From CBFFRJ01 sp051486985 (GTDB lineage Bacteria; Pseudomonadota; Gammaproteobacteria; Enterobacterales; Enterobacteriaceae), in the NCBI RefSeq assembly GCF_051486985.1, contig NZ_JAHVDV010000003.1:170351-234350 (forward strand): 64,000 nt of DNA, written 5' to 3'. The notes under the pieces are model-generated. The model ran no database searches. It was given only the letters and a program-made list of their open reading frames with translations, and had not been told where the DNA came from. Numbering within the stretch: the stretch's first letter is position 1; the number at the start of each line of letters is the position of its first letter. The position numbers and the translations under genes were made by a program. Positions 7,751 through 16,660 of the stretch are shown one piece after another.

Positions 7751-7777
7751 AACGCCCCGGCAATCTGTCGGGGCGTT
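7751..7777. terminator. Bidirectional terminator between lysP and the TonB receptor gene
   Basis: Stem AACGCCCCG/CGGGGCGTT with a 9-base loop, with A-rich sequence before it and T-rich sequence after it, so it can work on both strands for the convergent genes. Confidence 0.85.
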
Positions 7778-7793
7778 TTCTCATGTACGGATA

Positions 7794-9782
7794 TCAGAAG
7801 CTATAGGTTAAACCGAGAGTATAACGGCGGCCATCAAGCACGGTGTCGTAGGTATCATAGTCAATTTGCTTATCAAGCACGTTATAGACACCCGCAGAAA
7901 CCAGCAGATCTTTGGTGGCGTTATAGCGCACGCCCACATCCACCTGCGTGTAGGATGGCGTGCCCTGAGACATAGAGGTACGGCTCAGGTATTCCGAGGT
8001 TTTGCCGCGGAAGTTCAGGCGGCTCCATAAGCCCACATCCTGCATCGCCTGCCAGTCCAGCGTGGTGTTCAGCATGTGTTTTGGCATTTTGTTCAATGGT
8101 TTGCCAGAGAACTGCCCGCTTTTTTGCTCAGACTCCGTGTAGGTGTAATTGGCGGTCAGGTTCAGGTCAGGGGTGATTTTCCAGCCAAAGGAGGACTCCA
8201 CGCCGCGCATGTTAGCTTTGTCGACGTTCACCCGGTCACTGACGAAATCATAGCTGACGTTACCGATAGTACAGGCCGGATCGGCGCTACTGTTGCAGCG
8301 ACGAACTTCAGTTATTTTGTTTTTAAAATCGGTGTTAAAGAGGGTGATCCCGGCGTTCAGGTTATCGTTGTTATCCCACAACAAGGCCAGTTCTTCGCTT
8401 ACGCTCTTCTCGGGCTTCAAATCCGGGTTACCCACGATAATGCCGTTCAGTCGACCGCCCCCTGTCACCTGTCCCCAGTTCGCGGAGGACTGACGCAAAT
8501 CAGGTGCCCGATAACCGGCGGATACGCCCCCTTTCAGCGTCCATTGATCGGTCAGATGCCAGACACCGTAGCCACGCGGCGTCCAGTTGGTGCCATAGTT
8601 TTCATCCTTGTCCATACGCAGACCGCCGGTCAGACTCAGATTATCGAGAATGGCCCACTCATCTTCAGCAAACAGCGCCCAGCTCCAGCGGGTCAGTTTA
8701 TTCAGACCGTCTGCCGCTTCCAGCTGGTTACCGTTATCGCGCAGTTTTTCGTAGCGATACTGACCGCCCAGCGTCAGGGTATGCGCATCCAGGAAGATCT
8801 GGTTCTGGGTGTTAAAGGTGGTGTTCCAGGACTTCATTTCACGACCTGGGTTATTGGTCTCTTCCTGCTGGAGATAGCTGACGGTGTTGACGTCTTCGTA
8901 ATACCCGCTGTGGGTCAACGCATAAGTGGTGTGCTCGTAGCGGCTTTCACTTTTGCTGTTGGGGGTGCAGACGCTTCCACGGCAGCTTTGCGCAGCAGAC
9001 GATTTACCTGGCGTACTGTTTCGATCCTGTAATTCACGTGAGACATCGAAATCGATGTCGTTTTTATCATCCGGTGTAAAGTTCAGTGTGACCCCGCCGT
9101 TGCGCAGACGCTGCTCGTTGTAGCCATTAAGAATCTTATCTTCGGCACGACGGGAGAAGAGGCCGGTCGCCTTCACGCCCAGCAGACCATCAATTAACGG
9201 GCCGGAGGCATAGGCATTGGTCTGATACAGATCGCCGGAGTCGCGATTTTCCTGCCAGGTGGCATCGCCATGCAGCGAGCCTGTCCAGGCCTGGGTATTG
9301 GAGACTTTTTTGGTGATGACGTTGATAACCCCGCCCATTGCATCCGAACCGTAGAGCGAGGACATCGGGCCACGAATCACTTCAATACGCTCTATGGATT
9401 CCAGAGGGGGCAGCCAGCCCTGTTCTATACCGGCGTTGTCGCTGTTCGGCCGAGTGCCACGGGTGCTGACGCGTTTGCCATTAACCAGGAAAAGGGTGTA
9501 CTGGGAGCCCATACCGCGAATGCTGATATCGCTGCTACTGCCTCCGCCCGTTACCACTACGCCCGGGACATCTTTCAGGGCGTCGGTAACATCACGATAG
9601 GCCTTATCTTCGATTTGTTGTTTAGAGATAACCGAAATTGAGGCCGGGGCATTCTGGATTTTTTGTTCAAAACCGGTAGCGGAGACAACAACGGTATCCT
9701 GGTCGGCGGCGTGTAACAGGGAGGGGGAGAGTGCTGCACAGATTGCGACAGCAAGGACGTTTGCGCGAGGTGTCATCATCAT
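7794..9782 (-). CDS. TonB-dependent outer-membrane receptor, CirA/FepA type, in the cirA locus
   Basis: This 662-residue receptor has a signal peptide (ends LLHA), a TonB box right after it (DTVVVSA), a plug domain (APASISVISKQQIEDK, IEVIRGPMSSLYGSDAMGG) and a C-terminal barrel ending in Phe (TLGLTYSF). It should import an iron-siderophore complex, probably catecholate. The ATG at 9782 is preferred over 9812 because it has a GGA site and starts the signal peptide. E. coli carries cirA next to lysP, but as I remember it cirA runs in the same direction as lysP and begins quite differently. Here the gene is convergent with lysP and clearly diverged, so it may be a replacement rather than true CirA. 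A Fur-like box lies upstream. Confidence 0.85.
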   Translation of the reverse strand: MMMTPRANVLAVAICAALSPSLLHAADQDTVVVSATGFEQKIQNAPASISVISKQQIEDKAYRDVTDALKDVPGVVVTGGGSSSDISIRGMGSQYTLFLVNGKRVSTRGTRPNSDNAGIEQGWLPPLESIERIEVIRGPMSSLYGSDAMGGVINVITKKVSNTQAWTGSLHGDATWQENRDSGDLYQTNAYASGPLIDGLLGVKATGLFSRRAEDKILNGYNEQRLRNGGVTLNFTPDDKNDIDFDVSRELQDRNSTPGKSSAAQSCRGSVCTPNSKSESRYEHTTYALTHSGYYEDVNTVSYLQQEETNNPGREMKSWNTTFNTQNQIFLDAHTLTLGGQYRYEKLRDNGNQLEAADGLNKLTRWSWALFAEDEWAILDNLSLTGGLRMDKDENYGTNWTPRGYGVWHLTDQWTLKGGVSAGYRAPDLRQSSANWGQVTGGGRLNGIIVGNPDLKPEKSVSEELALLWDNNDNLNAGITLFNTDFKNKITEVRRCNSSADPACTIGNVSYDFVSDRVNVDKANMRGVESSFGWKITPDLNLTANYTYTESEQKSGQFSGKPLNKMPKHMLNTTLDWQAMQDVGLWSRLNFRGKTSEYLSRTSMSQGTPSYTQVDVGVRYNATKDLLVSAGVYNVLDKQIDYDTYDTVLDGRRYTLGLTYSF

Positions 9783-9912
9783 GTCATTCCGTTTCAATGA
9801 AAAAGATGCCATATCAAAACCATGAAAACGCTAAGTGTTTGTCTTTTAAGCCTTCATGAGATGGCGAAGCGCAGGGATTGTGAAGAAAAAATGTCTTTAT
9901 GTAAATACAAGT

Positions 9913-9931
9913 GAGAATTGAAATCATTTGT
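9913..9931 (-). promoter_or_regulatory. Fur-like box upstream of the receptor gene
   Basis: GAGAATTGAAATCATTTGT matches the 19-bp Fur consensus GATAATGATAATCATTATC at about 12 positions, including the AATCATT core. It is about 130 bp upstream of the chosen start, in AT-rich DNA. Iron repression would fit the gene product. Confidence 0.5.
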
Positions 9932-10025
9932 ATTTAATTATTAATAAATGAAGAAAGCAAAGACGTTCAACGGGATAGGGGTGAATGTAAGGAAAAGTAA
10001 AGGGGAGGGCAGGTGCCCTCCCGCC

Positions 10026-10862
10026 TTATTTCAGGAGATGCCCGGCATGAAAACGCAGGTGATCTTCAATAAAGGAGGCAATGAAATAGTAGCTATGATC
10101 GTAACCCGGCTGCACGCGAAGCGTCAGCGGCCATGCATTCTGACGGGCGACTTCGGTCAGTCGCGCAGGTTGCAATTGCTCCGCGAGGAACTGGTCTGCA
10201 TCTCCCTGATCGATAAGGGTCGGGATAGCATCTTCAGCCTGGCTTGCCTGCATCAAAAGGCAGCTGTCCCACGCCTGCCATGCAGACGTATCGTGACCAA
10301 GATAGGCCGTAAAGGCTTTCTGGCCCCAGGGGACTTTTATTGGGTTAACAATAGGGGCGAATGCCGAGACGCTGGTAAAACGGCCCGGGTTTTTCAGCGC
10401 CATTATCAATGCGCCATGACCTCCCATTGAGTGACCGCTGATAGCCTGACGATCGCTTACGGCAAATTCCGCCTGAATTAGTGCAGGCAGCTCATCGCGC
10501 AGATAGTCGTACATCCGGTAGTGAGAAGCCCAGGGCTGCTCGGTCGCATTAAGATAAAAACCCGCCCCTTTTCCCAGATCGTAACCGTCAGCATCCGCGA
10601 CATCGTCACCGCGCGGGCTGGTGTCCGGCATGACTAGCGCTATACCCAGCTCAGCCGCCACGCGCTGCGCGCCTGCTTTGAAGGTAAAGTTCTCGTCATT
10701 GCAGGTCAGGCCGGAGAGCCAGTAAAGGACCGGCGGCGGTGTATTTTCACGGACAGGGGGCAAAAAGATGCTGAACGTCATCGCGCATTTCAGCACGGTT
10801 GAGTCATGTCGCACACGTAGCTGACGCCCTTCAAAACAGCGGTGCTCTTCAAGCAATTCCAT
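10026..10862 (-). CDS. fghA: S-formylglutathione hydrolase
   Basis: This 278-residue esterase D-family alpha/beta hydrolase has the same length as E. coli YeiG. The nucleophile is Ser145 in SGHSMGGHGA, an Asp lies in IDQGDADQ (about 221-223), and His256 lies in GYDHSYYF. It hydrolyses S-formylglutathione to formate and glutathione in formaldehyde detoxification, in the cytoplasm. E. coli keeps yeiG at the same place, between cirA and folE. An AAGGAG-like site (CAAGGCTCCTTTG read in reverse) precedes the ATG. Confidence 0.93.
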   Translation of the reverse strand: MELLEEHRCFEGRQLRVRHDSTVLKCAMTFSIFLPPVRENTPPPVLYWLSGLTCNDENFTFKAGAQRVAAELGIALVMPDTSPRGDDVADADGYDLGKGAGFYLNATEQPWASHYRMYDYLRDELPALIQAEFAVSDRQAISGHSMGGHGALIMALKNPGRFTSVSAFAPIVNPIKVPWGQKAFTAYLGHDTSAWQAWDSCLLMQASQAEDAIPTLIDQGDADQFLAEQLQPARLTEVARQNAWPLTLRVQPGYDHSYYFIASFIEDHLRFHAGHLLK

Positions 10863-11009
10863 GCAAGGCTCCTTTGAACTCGATTAAATAAAAGCGTGAT
10901 AGCTCTCCATAATACAGATTATTCATGTCGCTGTGAGCAACTTTAACTTTCGCTTCGTTTCATCATATTGCATCATAAATTTTACTTTTTTTTAACTTTC
11001 GGGGTGCGG

Positions 11010-12137
11010 ATGGCGCTTAGAATTGCGCTGAGCGGTTTTATTGTGCTGGTCGTGGCGATGGGAATAGGGCGCTTTGCTTTCACGCCTCAGGTGCCGCTGA
11101 TGATCCACGATGGGCAACTGACCCTGACCAGCGCCGGGCTGGTGGCCGCCATGAACTACCTTGGTTACCTCATTGGCGCATGGGACGCAATGCGTGCCCG
11201 TCGCCACGTCGAAATGCGTCTGTACCTCGGCGTCGCGGGTGCCGTTGCTTTGACCTTGCTCTCCGCTGTTGCCGACAACCCGTTCACGCACGCTGCGCTA
11301 CGTCTGGTGATTGGTGCCATGAGCGGCTGGGCGATGGTGCTGACCGCCGCCTGGACCAACGAGCGTCTGGCACACCATGCCCGCCCCGGCCTCAGCGCCG
11401 CCGTGTTTGCTGGGCCTGGCGCAGGCATTGCCTTAAGTGGCGTGCTGGCAGTGGCTATTCAGTCGCGCGGTCTTTCTGCCGCGGCGGCCTGGCAGGTTTA
11501 CGGCGTGCTGGCGCTGATCCTGATTGCCTTTATTGGACGTTATCTGCCGCGCCCTGGGCAGTTACATCGCTCTGGCGACCAGCCGGCGCCTTTGCCTCTC
11601 ACCCCTGACCTCAGGCGCCTGGTCTTAAGTTATAGCCTGGCGGGCTTTGGTTACATCCTGCCGGCCACCTTTTTATCGCAAATGGCGGCGCTGCGTTTTC
11701 CGGGAAGCCTGTTTGCCCAGTTTGTCTGGCCGGTCTTCGGCGCGGCGGCGGTGGTGGGTATTGCGCTGAGTATCGCGCTGCGTCATCTGGGAGAGAGCCA
11801 TCAGCGCCTTGCCATAGTGTTATGGCTGCAGGGCGCAGGCGTATTAGCAGCAAGCGTGCTGCCGGGAATGAGCGGACTGGTGACTGGCGCGCTGTTAGTC
11901 GGCGGCGGTTTTCTGTGTGCGGTGCAGTTGTCGCTGTTATATGGCCGTGAACTGGCACCGAACCACGCGCGATATATGGCCGGGTTATTGACCACCGGTT
12001 ATGCTATCGGACAACTGATTGGGCCCGTAACCTCAGCGCTCTCAACCTGGCTTACGCAGCGGCTGGAACCCGCGTTGGGGCTGGCGGGAATCGCCTTGCT
12101 GACGGGTGGTCTTCTGGTGTGGAAGCGTGCGCGTTAA
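11010..12137 (+). CDS. MFS transporter, YbfB/YjiJ family
   Basis: This 375-residue inner-membrane protein has about twelve segments and opens with the YbfB/YjiJ signature (VVAMGIGRFAFTPQVPLM). The ATG at 11010 is chosen because GGGGTG precedes it, and an earlier in-frame ATG at 10968 would add a hydrophilic/aromatic tail without a ribosome site. Substrate unknown. E. coli K-12 has no gene here between yeiG and folE, so this is a lineage-specific addition. It is divergent from fghA across about 150 bp. Confidence 0.8.
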   Translation: MALRIALSGFIVLVVAMGIGRFAFTPQVPLMIHDGQLTLTSAGLVAAMNYLGYLIGAWDAMRARRHVEMRLYLGVAGAVALTLLSAVADNPFTHAALRLVIGAMSGWAMVLTAAWTNERLAHHARPGLSAAVFAGPGAGIALSGVLAVAIQSRGLSAAAAWQVYGVLALILIAFIGRYLPRPGQLHRSGDQPAPLPLTPDLRRLVLSYSLAGFGYILPATFLSQMAALRFPGSLFAQFVWPVFGAAAVVGIALSIALRHLGESHQRLAIVLWLQGAGVLAASVLPGMSGLVTGALLVGGGFLCAVQLSLLYGRELAPNHARYMAGLLTTGYAIGQLIGPVTSALSTWLTQRLEPALGLAGIALLTGGLLVWKRAR

Positions 12138-12262
12138 CAGGCGCGGGCTATTTCATTAATTATCGCCGTGAATACTGGATTCTGTGCGCGACCTCACGCA
12201 CAATGCTTGCTCACTTCGCTTGTCATTCGGGCGAAGATGCCACACCTGCAGGAGAATAAAAA

Positions 12263-12928
12263 ATGTCATCACTCAGTAAAGAAGCGGCTCTCGTTCATGA
12301 GGCCCTGGTTGCTCGCGGCCTTGAAACCCCCTTGCGTCCACCCGTCGACCTGGATAACGAATCCCGCAAGCGCCTGATAGCCGGTCATATGACTGAGATT
12401 ATGCAGCTTCTTAATCTCGATCTTGAGGATGACAGCCTGATGGAGACGCCGCACCGTATTGCTAAAATGTACGTTGATGAGATCTTCTCGGGCCTCGACT
12501 ATGCCAATTTCCCGAAAATTACCGTCATCGAAAATAAGATGAAAGTGGATGAAATGGTCACGGTACGCGATATCACGCTGACCAGCACCTGCGAGCACCA
12601 TTTTGTCACCATCGACGGTAAAGCGACCGTGGCGTATATTCCAAAAGATTCGGTCATTGGGCTCTCCAAGATCAACCGCATTGTGCAGTTTTTTGCCCAA
12701 CGTCCGCAGGTGCAAGAGCGTCTTACGCAGCAGATCCTGACCGCCCTTCAGACCCTGCTCGGCACCAACAATGTCGCGGTTTCCATTGATGCCGTGCATT
12801 ATTGCGTGAAAGCGCGCGGTATCCGCGATGCCACCAGCGCCACCACCACCACCTCGCTGGGGGGATTGTTTAAGTCCAGCCAGAACACGCGTCAGGAATT
12901 CCTGCGCGCCGTGCGTCACCATAACTAG
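12263..12928 (+). CDS. folE: GTP cyclohydrolase I
   Basis: This 221-residue enzyme, one residue shorter than in E. coli, converts GTP to 7,8-dihydroneopterin triphosphate, the first step of tetrahydrofolate synthesis. The zinc/catalytic motif TSTCEHHF contains Cys110 and His113; the third ligand is in VHYCVKARG. The C-terminus (FLRAVRHHN) is identical to the family end. AGGAG lies 8 nt before the ATG. yeiB follows 21 bp downstream and is probably co-transcribed. Confidence 0.97.
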   Translation: MSSLSKEAALVHEALVARGLETPLRPPVDLDNESRKRLIAGHMTEIMQLLNLDLEDDSLMETPHRIAKMYVDEIFSGLDYANFPKITVIENKMKVDEMVTVRDITLTSTCEHHFVTIDGKATVAYIPKDSVIGLSKINRIVQFFAQRPQVQERLTQQILTALQTLLGTNNVAVSIDAVHYCVKARGIRDATSATTTTSLGGLFKSSQNTRQEFLRAVRHHN

Positions 12929-12949
12929 TTTTTAACAGGAGCCGGGTAC

Positions 12950-14110
12950 ATGGAAAGAAATGTCACGCTGGATTTTGTTCGTGGCATTGCCATTCTCGGT
13001 ATCCTGCTGTTGAACATCGTCGGCTTTGGTCTGCCTAAAGCCGCCTATCTTAATCCCGCCTGGAAAGGCAGCATCAGTTTGCAGGATGCCTGGACATGGG
13101 CGGCACTCGACCTCGTGGCGCAGGTCAAATTTCTCTCTCTGTTCGCCATCCTCTTCGGGGCCGGCTTACAAATGCTCTTACCGCGCGGTAAACGCTGGAT
13201 ACAGTCACGTTTAACCCTGCTGGCGCTGCTTGGCTTCATCCACGGGCTGGTGTTCTGGGACGGCGATATTCTGCTGGCGTATGGTTTGATTGGCCTGGTC
13301 GCCTGGCGAATGGTACGTGATGCCGTCAACGTGAAAACGCTCTTTAATACCGGTGTGGCGCTCTACATTATTGGCATTGCGGTGCTGCTGCTGTTGGGGG
13401 TGATTTCCGGGAGTACGCCAAACCGTTCATGGCTGCCGGATGCGGCTACGCTGCAGTACGAAGGTTACTGGAAGACCACGGGCGGGTTCATGGAGGCCAT
13501 TGGTAACCGTGCCGATATGCTCTCAAATGGATTGCTGGCGCTGGGAGCGCAATATGGCTGGCAGCTTGCCGGGTTAATGCTGATTGGGGCAGCCCTGATG
13601 CGTAGCGGCTGGCTGAAAGGGCAGTTCAGTCTGTCACATTATCGCCGCACGGGGCTTTTCCTGACGTTGCTGGGGCTTGCCATAAATCTGCCCGCCATTA
13701 TTGCCCAGTGGCAGCTGGAATGGGCCTACCGCTGGTGTGCATTTATTTTACAGGCACCCCGCGAACTCAGTGCGCCGCTCCAGGTGCTGGGTTATACCTC
13801 ACTCATTTTTGGCTTCTGGCCGCAGCTCTGCCGGAGCAGGCTGGTGAATGCCATTGCCTGCGTCGGACGCATGGCGCTCAGTAATTATCTCTTGCAGACG
13901 CTGATTTGCACCACGCTGTTTTACCGTTTTGGTTTGTTCATGAAGTTTGACCGCCTGCAGCTGCTGGCACTGGTTCCCCTCGTCTGGGCGGTCAATATCC
14001 TCTTCTCCCTCTTCTGGTTACGTCGCTTTCGTCAGGGTCCCTTCGAGTGGCTCTGGCGTCAGTTAACCGCTCGTGCTGCGGGGATGTCATTACCCCGCAC
14101 ATCCAGATAA
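12950..14110 (+). CDS. yeiB: YeiB, DUF418 family membrane protein
   Basis: This 386-residue inner-membrane protein has about ten segments, against about 385 residues in E. coli. It opens with the DUF418 motif DFVRGIAILGILLLNIVGFG and keeps FGAGLQMLLPR and GRMALSNYLLQT. The family is related to acyltransferase-like membrane proteins, but no activity is established. It follows folE closely with an AGGAG site; galS follows in the same direction. Confidence 0.92.
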   Translation: MERNVTLDFVRGIAILGILLLNIVGFGLPKAAYLNPAWKGSISLQDAWTWAALDLVAQVKFLSLFAILFGAGLQMLLPRGKRWIQSRLTLLALLGFIHGLVFWDGDILLAYGLIGLVAWRMVRDAVNVKTLFNTGVALYIIGIAVLLLLGVISGSTPNRSWLPDAATLQYEGYWKTTGGFMEAIGNRADMLSNGLLALGAQYGWQLAGLMLIGAALMRSGWLKGQFSLSHYRRTGLFLTLLGLAINLPAIIAQWQLEWAYRWCAFILQAPRELSAPLQVLGYTSLIFGFWPQLCRSRLVNAIACVGRMALSNYLLQTLICTTLFYRFGLFMKFDRLQLLALVPLVWAVNILFSLFWLRRFRQGPFEWLWRQLTARAAGMSLPRTSR

Positions 14111-14140
14111 CGATCTGGATCACAATCATTAACAAAATGG

Positions 14141-14156
14141 ATGTAACCGTTTCCAT
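14141..14156 (+). promoter_or_regulatory. gal operator upstream of galS
   Basis: ATGTAACCGTTTCCAT matches the GalR/GalS operator consensus GTGKAANCGNTTWCAC in its core. It lies 110 bp upstream of galS, downstream of a half CRP-like TCACA (14120-14124). It fits known galS autorepression. Confidence 0.8.
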
Positions 14157-14265
14157 TCGTGTGATGCCACTCACGTAGCGGACTTACGCCGACTGAGAGA
14201 ATACTCGCCTTGCTAACGACAGGGGGTGTGTCTGTGAGCTTCCGCCATCCATACAGGGTAAAACT

Positions 14266-15291
14266 ATGGTAACCATTCGTGACGTGGCCCGTCAGGCGGG
14301 CGTTTCCGTTGCGACGGTTTCTCGCGTATTGAACAACAGTGCGCTGGTAAGCCAGGATACGCGTGAGGCCGTAACCCGTGCGGTTGCGCAGCTTGGCTAC
14401 CGGCCAAACGCAAACGCGCAGGCGCTGGCCACTCAGGTCAGCGACACCATTGGTGTTGTGGTGATGGACGTATCCGATGCTTTCTTCGGTGCGCTGGTGA
14501 AAGCGGTGGATGTCGTCGCGCAGCAGCACCAGAAATATGTGCTGATAGGTAACAGCTACCACGAGGCTGAAAAAGAGCGTCATGCCATTGAGGTTCTGAT
14601 TCGTCAACGCTGTAACGCCTTGATTGTTCACTCTAAAGCACTGAGTGATGAAGAGCTTGTCGGGTTTATGGAACAGATCCCCGGCATGGTGCTCATCAAC
14701 CGTGTGGTGCCCGGGTATGCCCACCGCTGCGTTGAGCTGGATAACGTAAGCGGCGCCATTATGGCGACCCGAATGCTTCTTAATCATGGGCATCAGCGCA
14801 TCGGGTATCTTGCTTCAAGCCATCAGATTGAAGATAACGATTTGCGCCGTGAGGGCTGGTTTAAGGCGCTGGCAGAACACGGTGTTACTGCACCGGACAC
14901 CTGGGTTGGCACCGGCTCGCCCGATATGCAGGGCGGAGAGGCGGCAATGGTGGAGCTGCTGGGGCGTAACCTACAACTTACCGCGGTATTTGCCTATAAC
15001 GACAGCATGGCCGCAGGCGCACTGACGGCGCTGAAAGACAATGGCATTGCGGTGCCACCGCATCTCTCCCTGATTGGCTTTGACGACATCCCCATTGCTC
15101 GTTACACCGACCCGCAACTGACCACGGTGCGCTATCCCATCGCCTCAATGGCGCGACTGGCGACCGAGCTGGCGCTGATGGGGGCCGCGGGCAAGCTTGA
15201 TCCTGAAGCAAAACACTGCTTTATGCCGACGCTGGTGCGTCGTCACTCTGTTACATCACGGCAAATTGGGGTAACGATCACTAACCTATGA
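14266..15291 (+). CDS. galS: Galactose-responsive LacI-family repressor GalS
   Basis: This 341-residue isorepressor (about 346 in E. coli) has a LacI-type HTH at residues 1-25 (MVTIRDVARQAGVSVATVSR), a hinge, and a sugar-binding core (SLIGFDDIPIARYTDPQLTT). In E. coli GalS represses the mgl transport operon and itself, and is relieved by galactose. The adjacent mglBAC operon and the gal operators before both galS and mglB support the same role here. Confidence 0.95.
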   Translation: MVTIRDVARQAGVSVATVSRVLNNSALVSQDTREAVTRAVAQLGYRPNANAQALATQVSDTIGVVVMDVSDAFFGALVKAVDVVAQQHQKYVLIGNSYHEAEKERHAIEVLIRQRCNALIVHSKALSDEELVGFMEQIPGMVLINRVVPGYAHRCVELDNVSGAIMATRMLLNHGHQRIGYLASSHQIEDNDLRREGWFKALAEHGVTAPDTWVGTGSPDMQGGEAAMVELLGRNLQLTAVFAYNDSMAAGALTALKDNGIAVPPHLSLIGFDDIPIARYTDPQLTTVRYPIASMARLATELALMGAAGKLDPEAKHCFMPTLVRRHSVTSRQIGVTITNL

Positions 15292-15300
15292 GTTTTGATG

Positions 15301-15334
15301 ATGTAACCGTTTTCAATCTGTGAGTAAATTCACA
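15301..15334 (+). promoter_or_regulatory. gal operator and consensus CRP site of the mgl promoter
   Basis: The operator ATGTAACCGTTTTCAA (15301-15316) is followed by a perfect CRP dyad TGTGA-N6-TCACA (15319-15334). They lie about 250 bp before mglB. A second partial operator (ATGTAACGGTGG, about 15389-15400) lies downstream. GalS repression with cAMP-CRP activation is the known arrangement for mgl. Confidence 0.85.
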
Positions 15335-15582
15335 GTATCTTAACAACGCGCTGACTATGATGTCAGCGTTTTAAGAGCTGAAACACGATGTAACGGTGGC
15401 GACCCGGCAATGGGGGCGTCAGTAAGCCTGAAGCATCGACAATTGCGCATCACTGGAGCGTTACCTTACACGGAAGAAAGAATTTTTTGAGTGAACTTCG
15501 GCCGACAGTAACGTTTCACTACCTTGCTGCCCCGCCGACCCTTGAATTCACAAGAACTACCCTGCAAAAAACCGGAGATACC

Positions 15583-16581
15583 ATGAATAAGAAGGTGTTG
15601 ACTCTGTCTGCTGTTATGGCAAGCATGCTGTTTGGCGCGGCCGCTCACGCTGCGGATACCCGTATTGGTGTGACCATTTATAAATACGATGACAACTTTA
15701 TGTCCGTTGTACGTAAAGCCATCGAGAAAGACGCTAAAGACGCTTCCGGCGTACAGCTGCTGATGAACGACTCGCAGAACGACCAGTCCAAACAGAACGA
15801 TCAGATTGACGTGCTGCTGGCAAAAGGCGTGAAAGCACTGGCGATCAACCTGGTTGACCCGGCGGCTGCAGGTACCGTCATTGAGAAAGCACGTGGGCAG
15901 AATGTGCCTATCGTCTTCTTCAACAAAGAACCGAACCGTAAAGCGCTGGATAGCTACGACAAAGCCTTCTATGTGGGTACTGACTCTAAAGAATCCGGCA
16001 TCATTCAGGGCGACCTGATTGCTAAACACTGGGCTGCGAACAAAAACTGGGACCTGAACAAAGATGGTCAGATCCAGTTCGTTCTGCTCAAAGGCGAACC
16101 GGGCCACCCGGATGCAGAAGCACGTACCACTTACGTTATCAAAGAGCTGAATGATAAAGGCATCAAAACTGAGCAGCTTCAGCTTGATACCGCGATGTGG
16201 GACACCGCAATGGCGAAAGATAAGATGGATGCATGGCTCTCTGGCCCGAATGCAAACAAAATTGAAGTCGTGATTGCCAACAACGACGCCATGGCGATGG
16301 GTGCAGTTGAAGCACTGAAAGCGCACAATAAGTCCGCTATTCCGGTATTTGGTGTGGATGCCCTGCCAGAAGCACTGGCACTGGTTAAATCTGGCGCACT
16401 GGCCGGTACCGTTCTGAACGATGCCAACAACCAGGCGAAAGCGACCTTTGATCTGGCGAAAAACCTCGCCGACGGCAAAGGCGCGGCGGATGGCACCGAC
16501 TGGAAAATCGACAACAAAATTGTGCGTATTCCTTACGTTGGTGTAGATCAGGAAAACCTGTCTCAATTTACTGGTAAGTAA
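15583..16581 (+). CDS. mglB: Galactose/glucose-binding periplasmic protein
   Basis: This 332-residue binding protein has the same length as E. coli MglB. The signal peptide MNKKVLTLSAVMASMLFGAA is cut after AHA, and the mature protein begins ADTRIGVTIYKYDDNF. The calcium-binding loop DLNKDGQIQ is present. It delivers galactose or glucose to MglAC and also serves the Trg chemoreceptor. The start is set by GGAG before the ATG at 15583; upstream in-frame codons do not form a signal peptide. It is first in the mglBAC operon. A long antisense frame over it is a coding shadow. Confidence 0.97.
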   Translation: MNKKVLTLSAVMASMLFGAAAHAADTRIGVTIYKYDDNFMSVVRKAIEKDAKDASGVQLLMNDSQNDQSKQNDQIDVLLAKGVKALAINLVDPAAAGTVIEKARGQNVPIVFFNKEPNRKALDSYDKAFYVGTDSKESGIIQGDLIAKHWAANKNWDLNKDGQIQFVLLKGEPGHPDAEARTTYVIKELNDKGIKTEQLQLDTAMWDTAMAKDKMDAWLSGPNANKIEVVIANNDAMAMGAVEALKAHNKSAIPVFGVDALPEALALVKSGALAGTVLNDANNQAKATFDLAKNLADGKGAADGTDWKIDNKIVRIPYVGVDQENLSQFTGK

Positions 16582-16600
16582 TCTTTAGCTTTTCGTACAC

Positions 16601-16626
16601 ACAGGGCGCGAGATCCTGCGCCCTGT
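16601..16626 (+). other. Intercistronic hairpin mglB-mglA
   Basis: Perfect 9-bp stem ACAGGGCGC/GCGCCCTGT with an 8-base loop, between mglB and mglA. The tract after it is ATAATAA rather than T-rich, so partial termination or 3'-end protection of abundant mglB mRNA is more likely than full termination. Confidence 0.6.
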
Positions 16627-16660
16627 TATAATAACTATGCCAGGCCAACAAGGTATAATT

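Noticed and set aside
8076..9032. 318-codon open frame antisense to the TonB receptor gene
   Set aside because: It lies wholly inside a gene with signal peptide, TonB box and barrel end; no independent protein features.
15466..16566. 366-codon open frame antisense to mglB
   Set aside because: It mirrors mglB exactly, has no ribosome site or family motif, and is rich in His, Arg and Val as expected from an antisense shadow.
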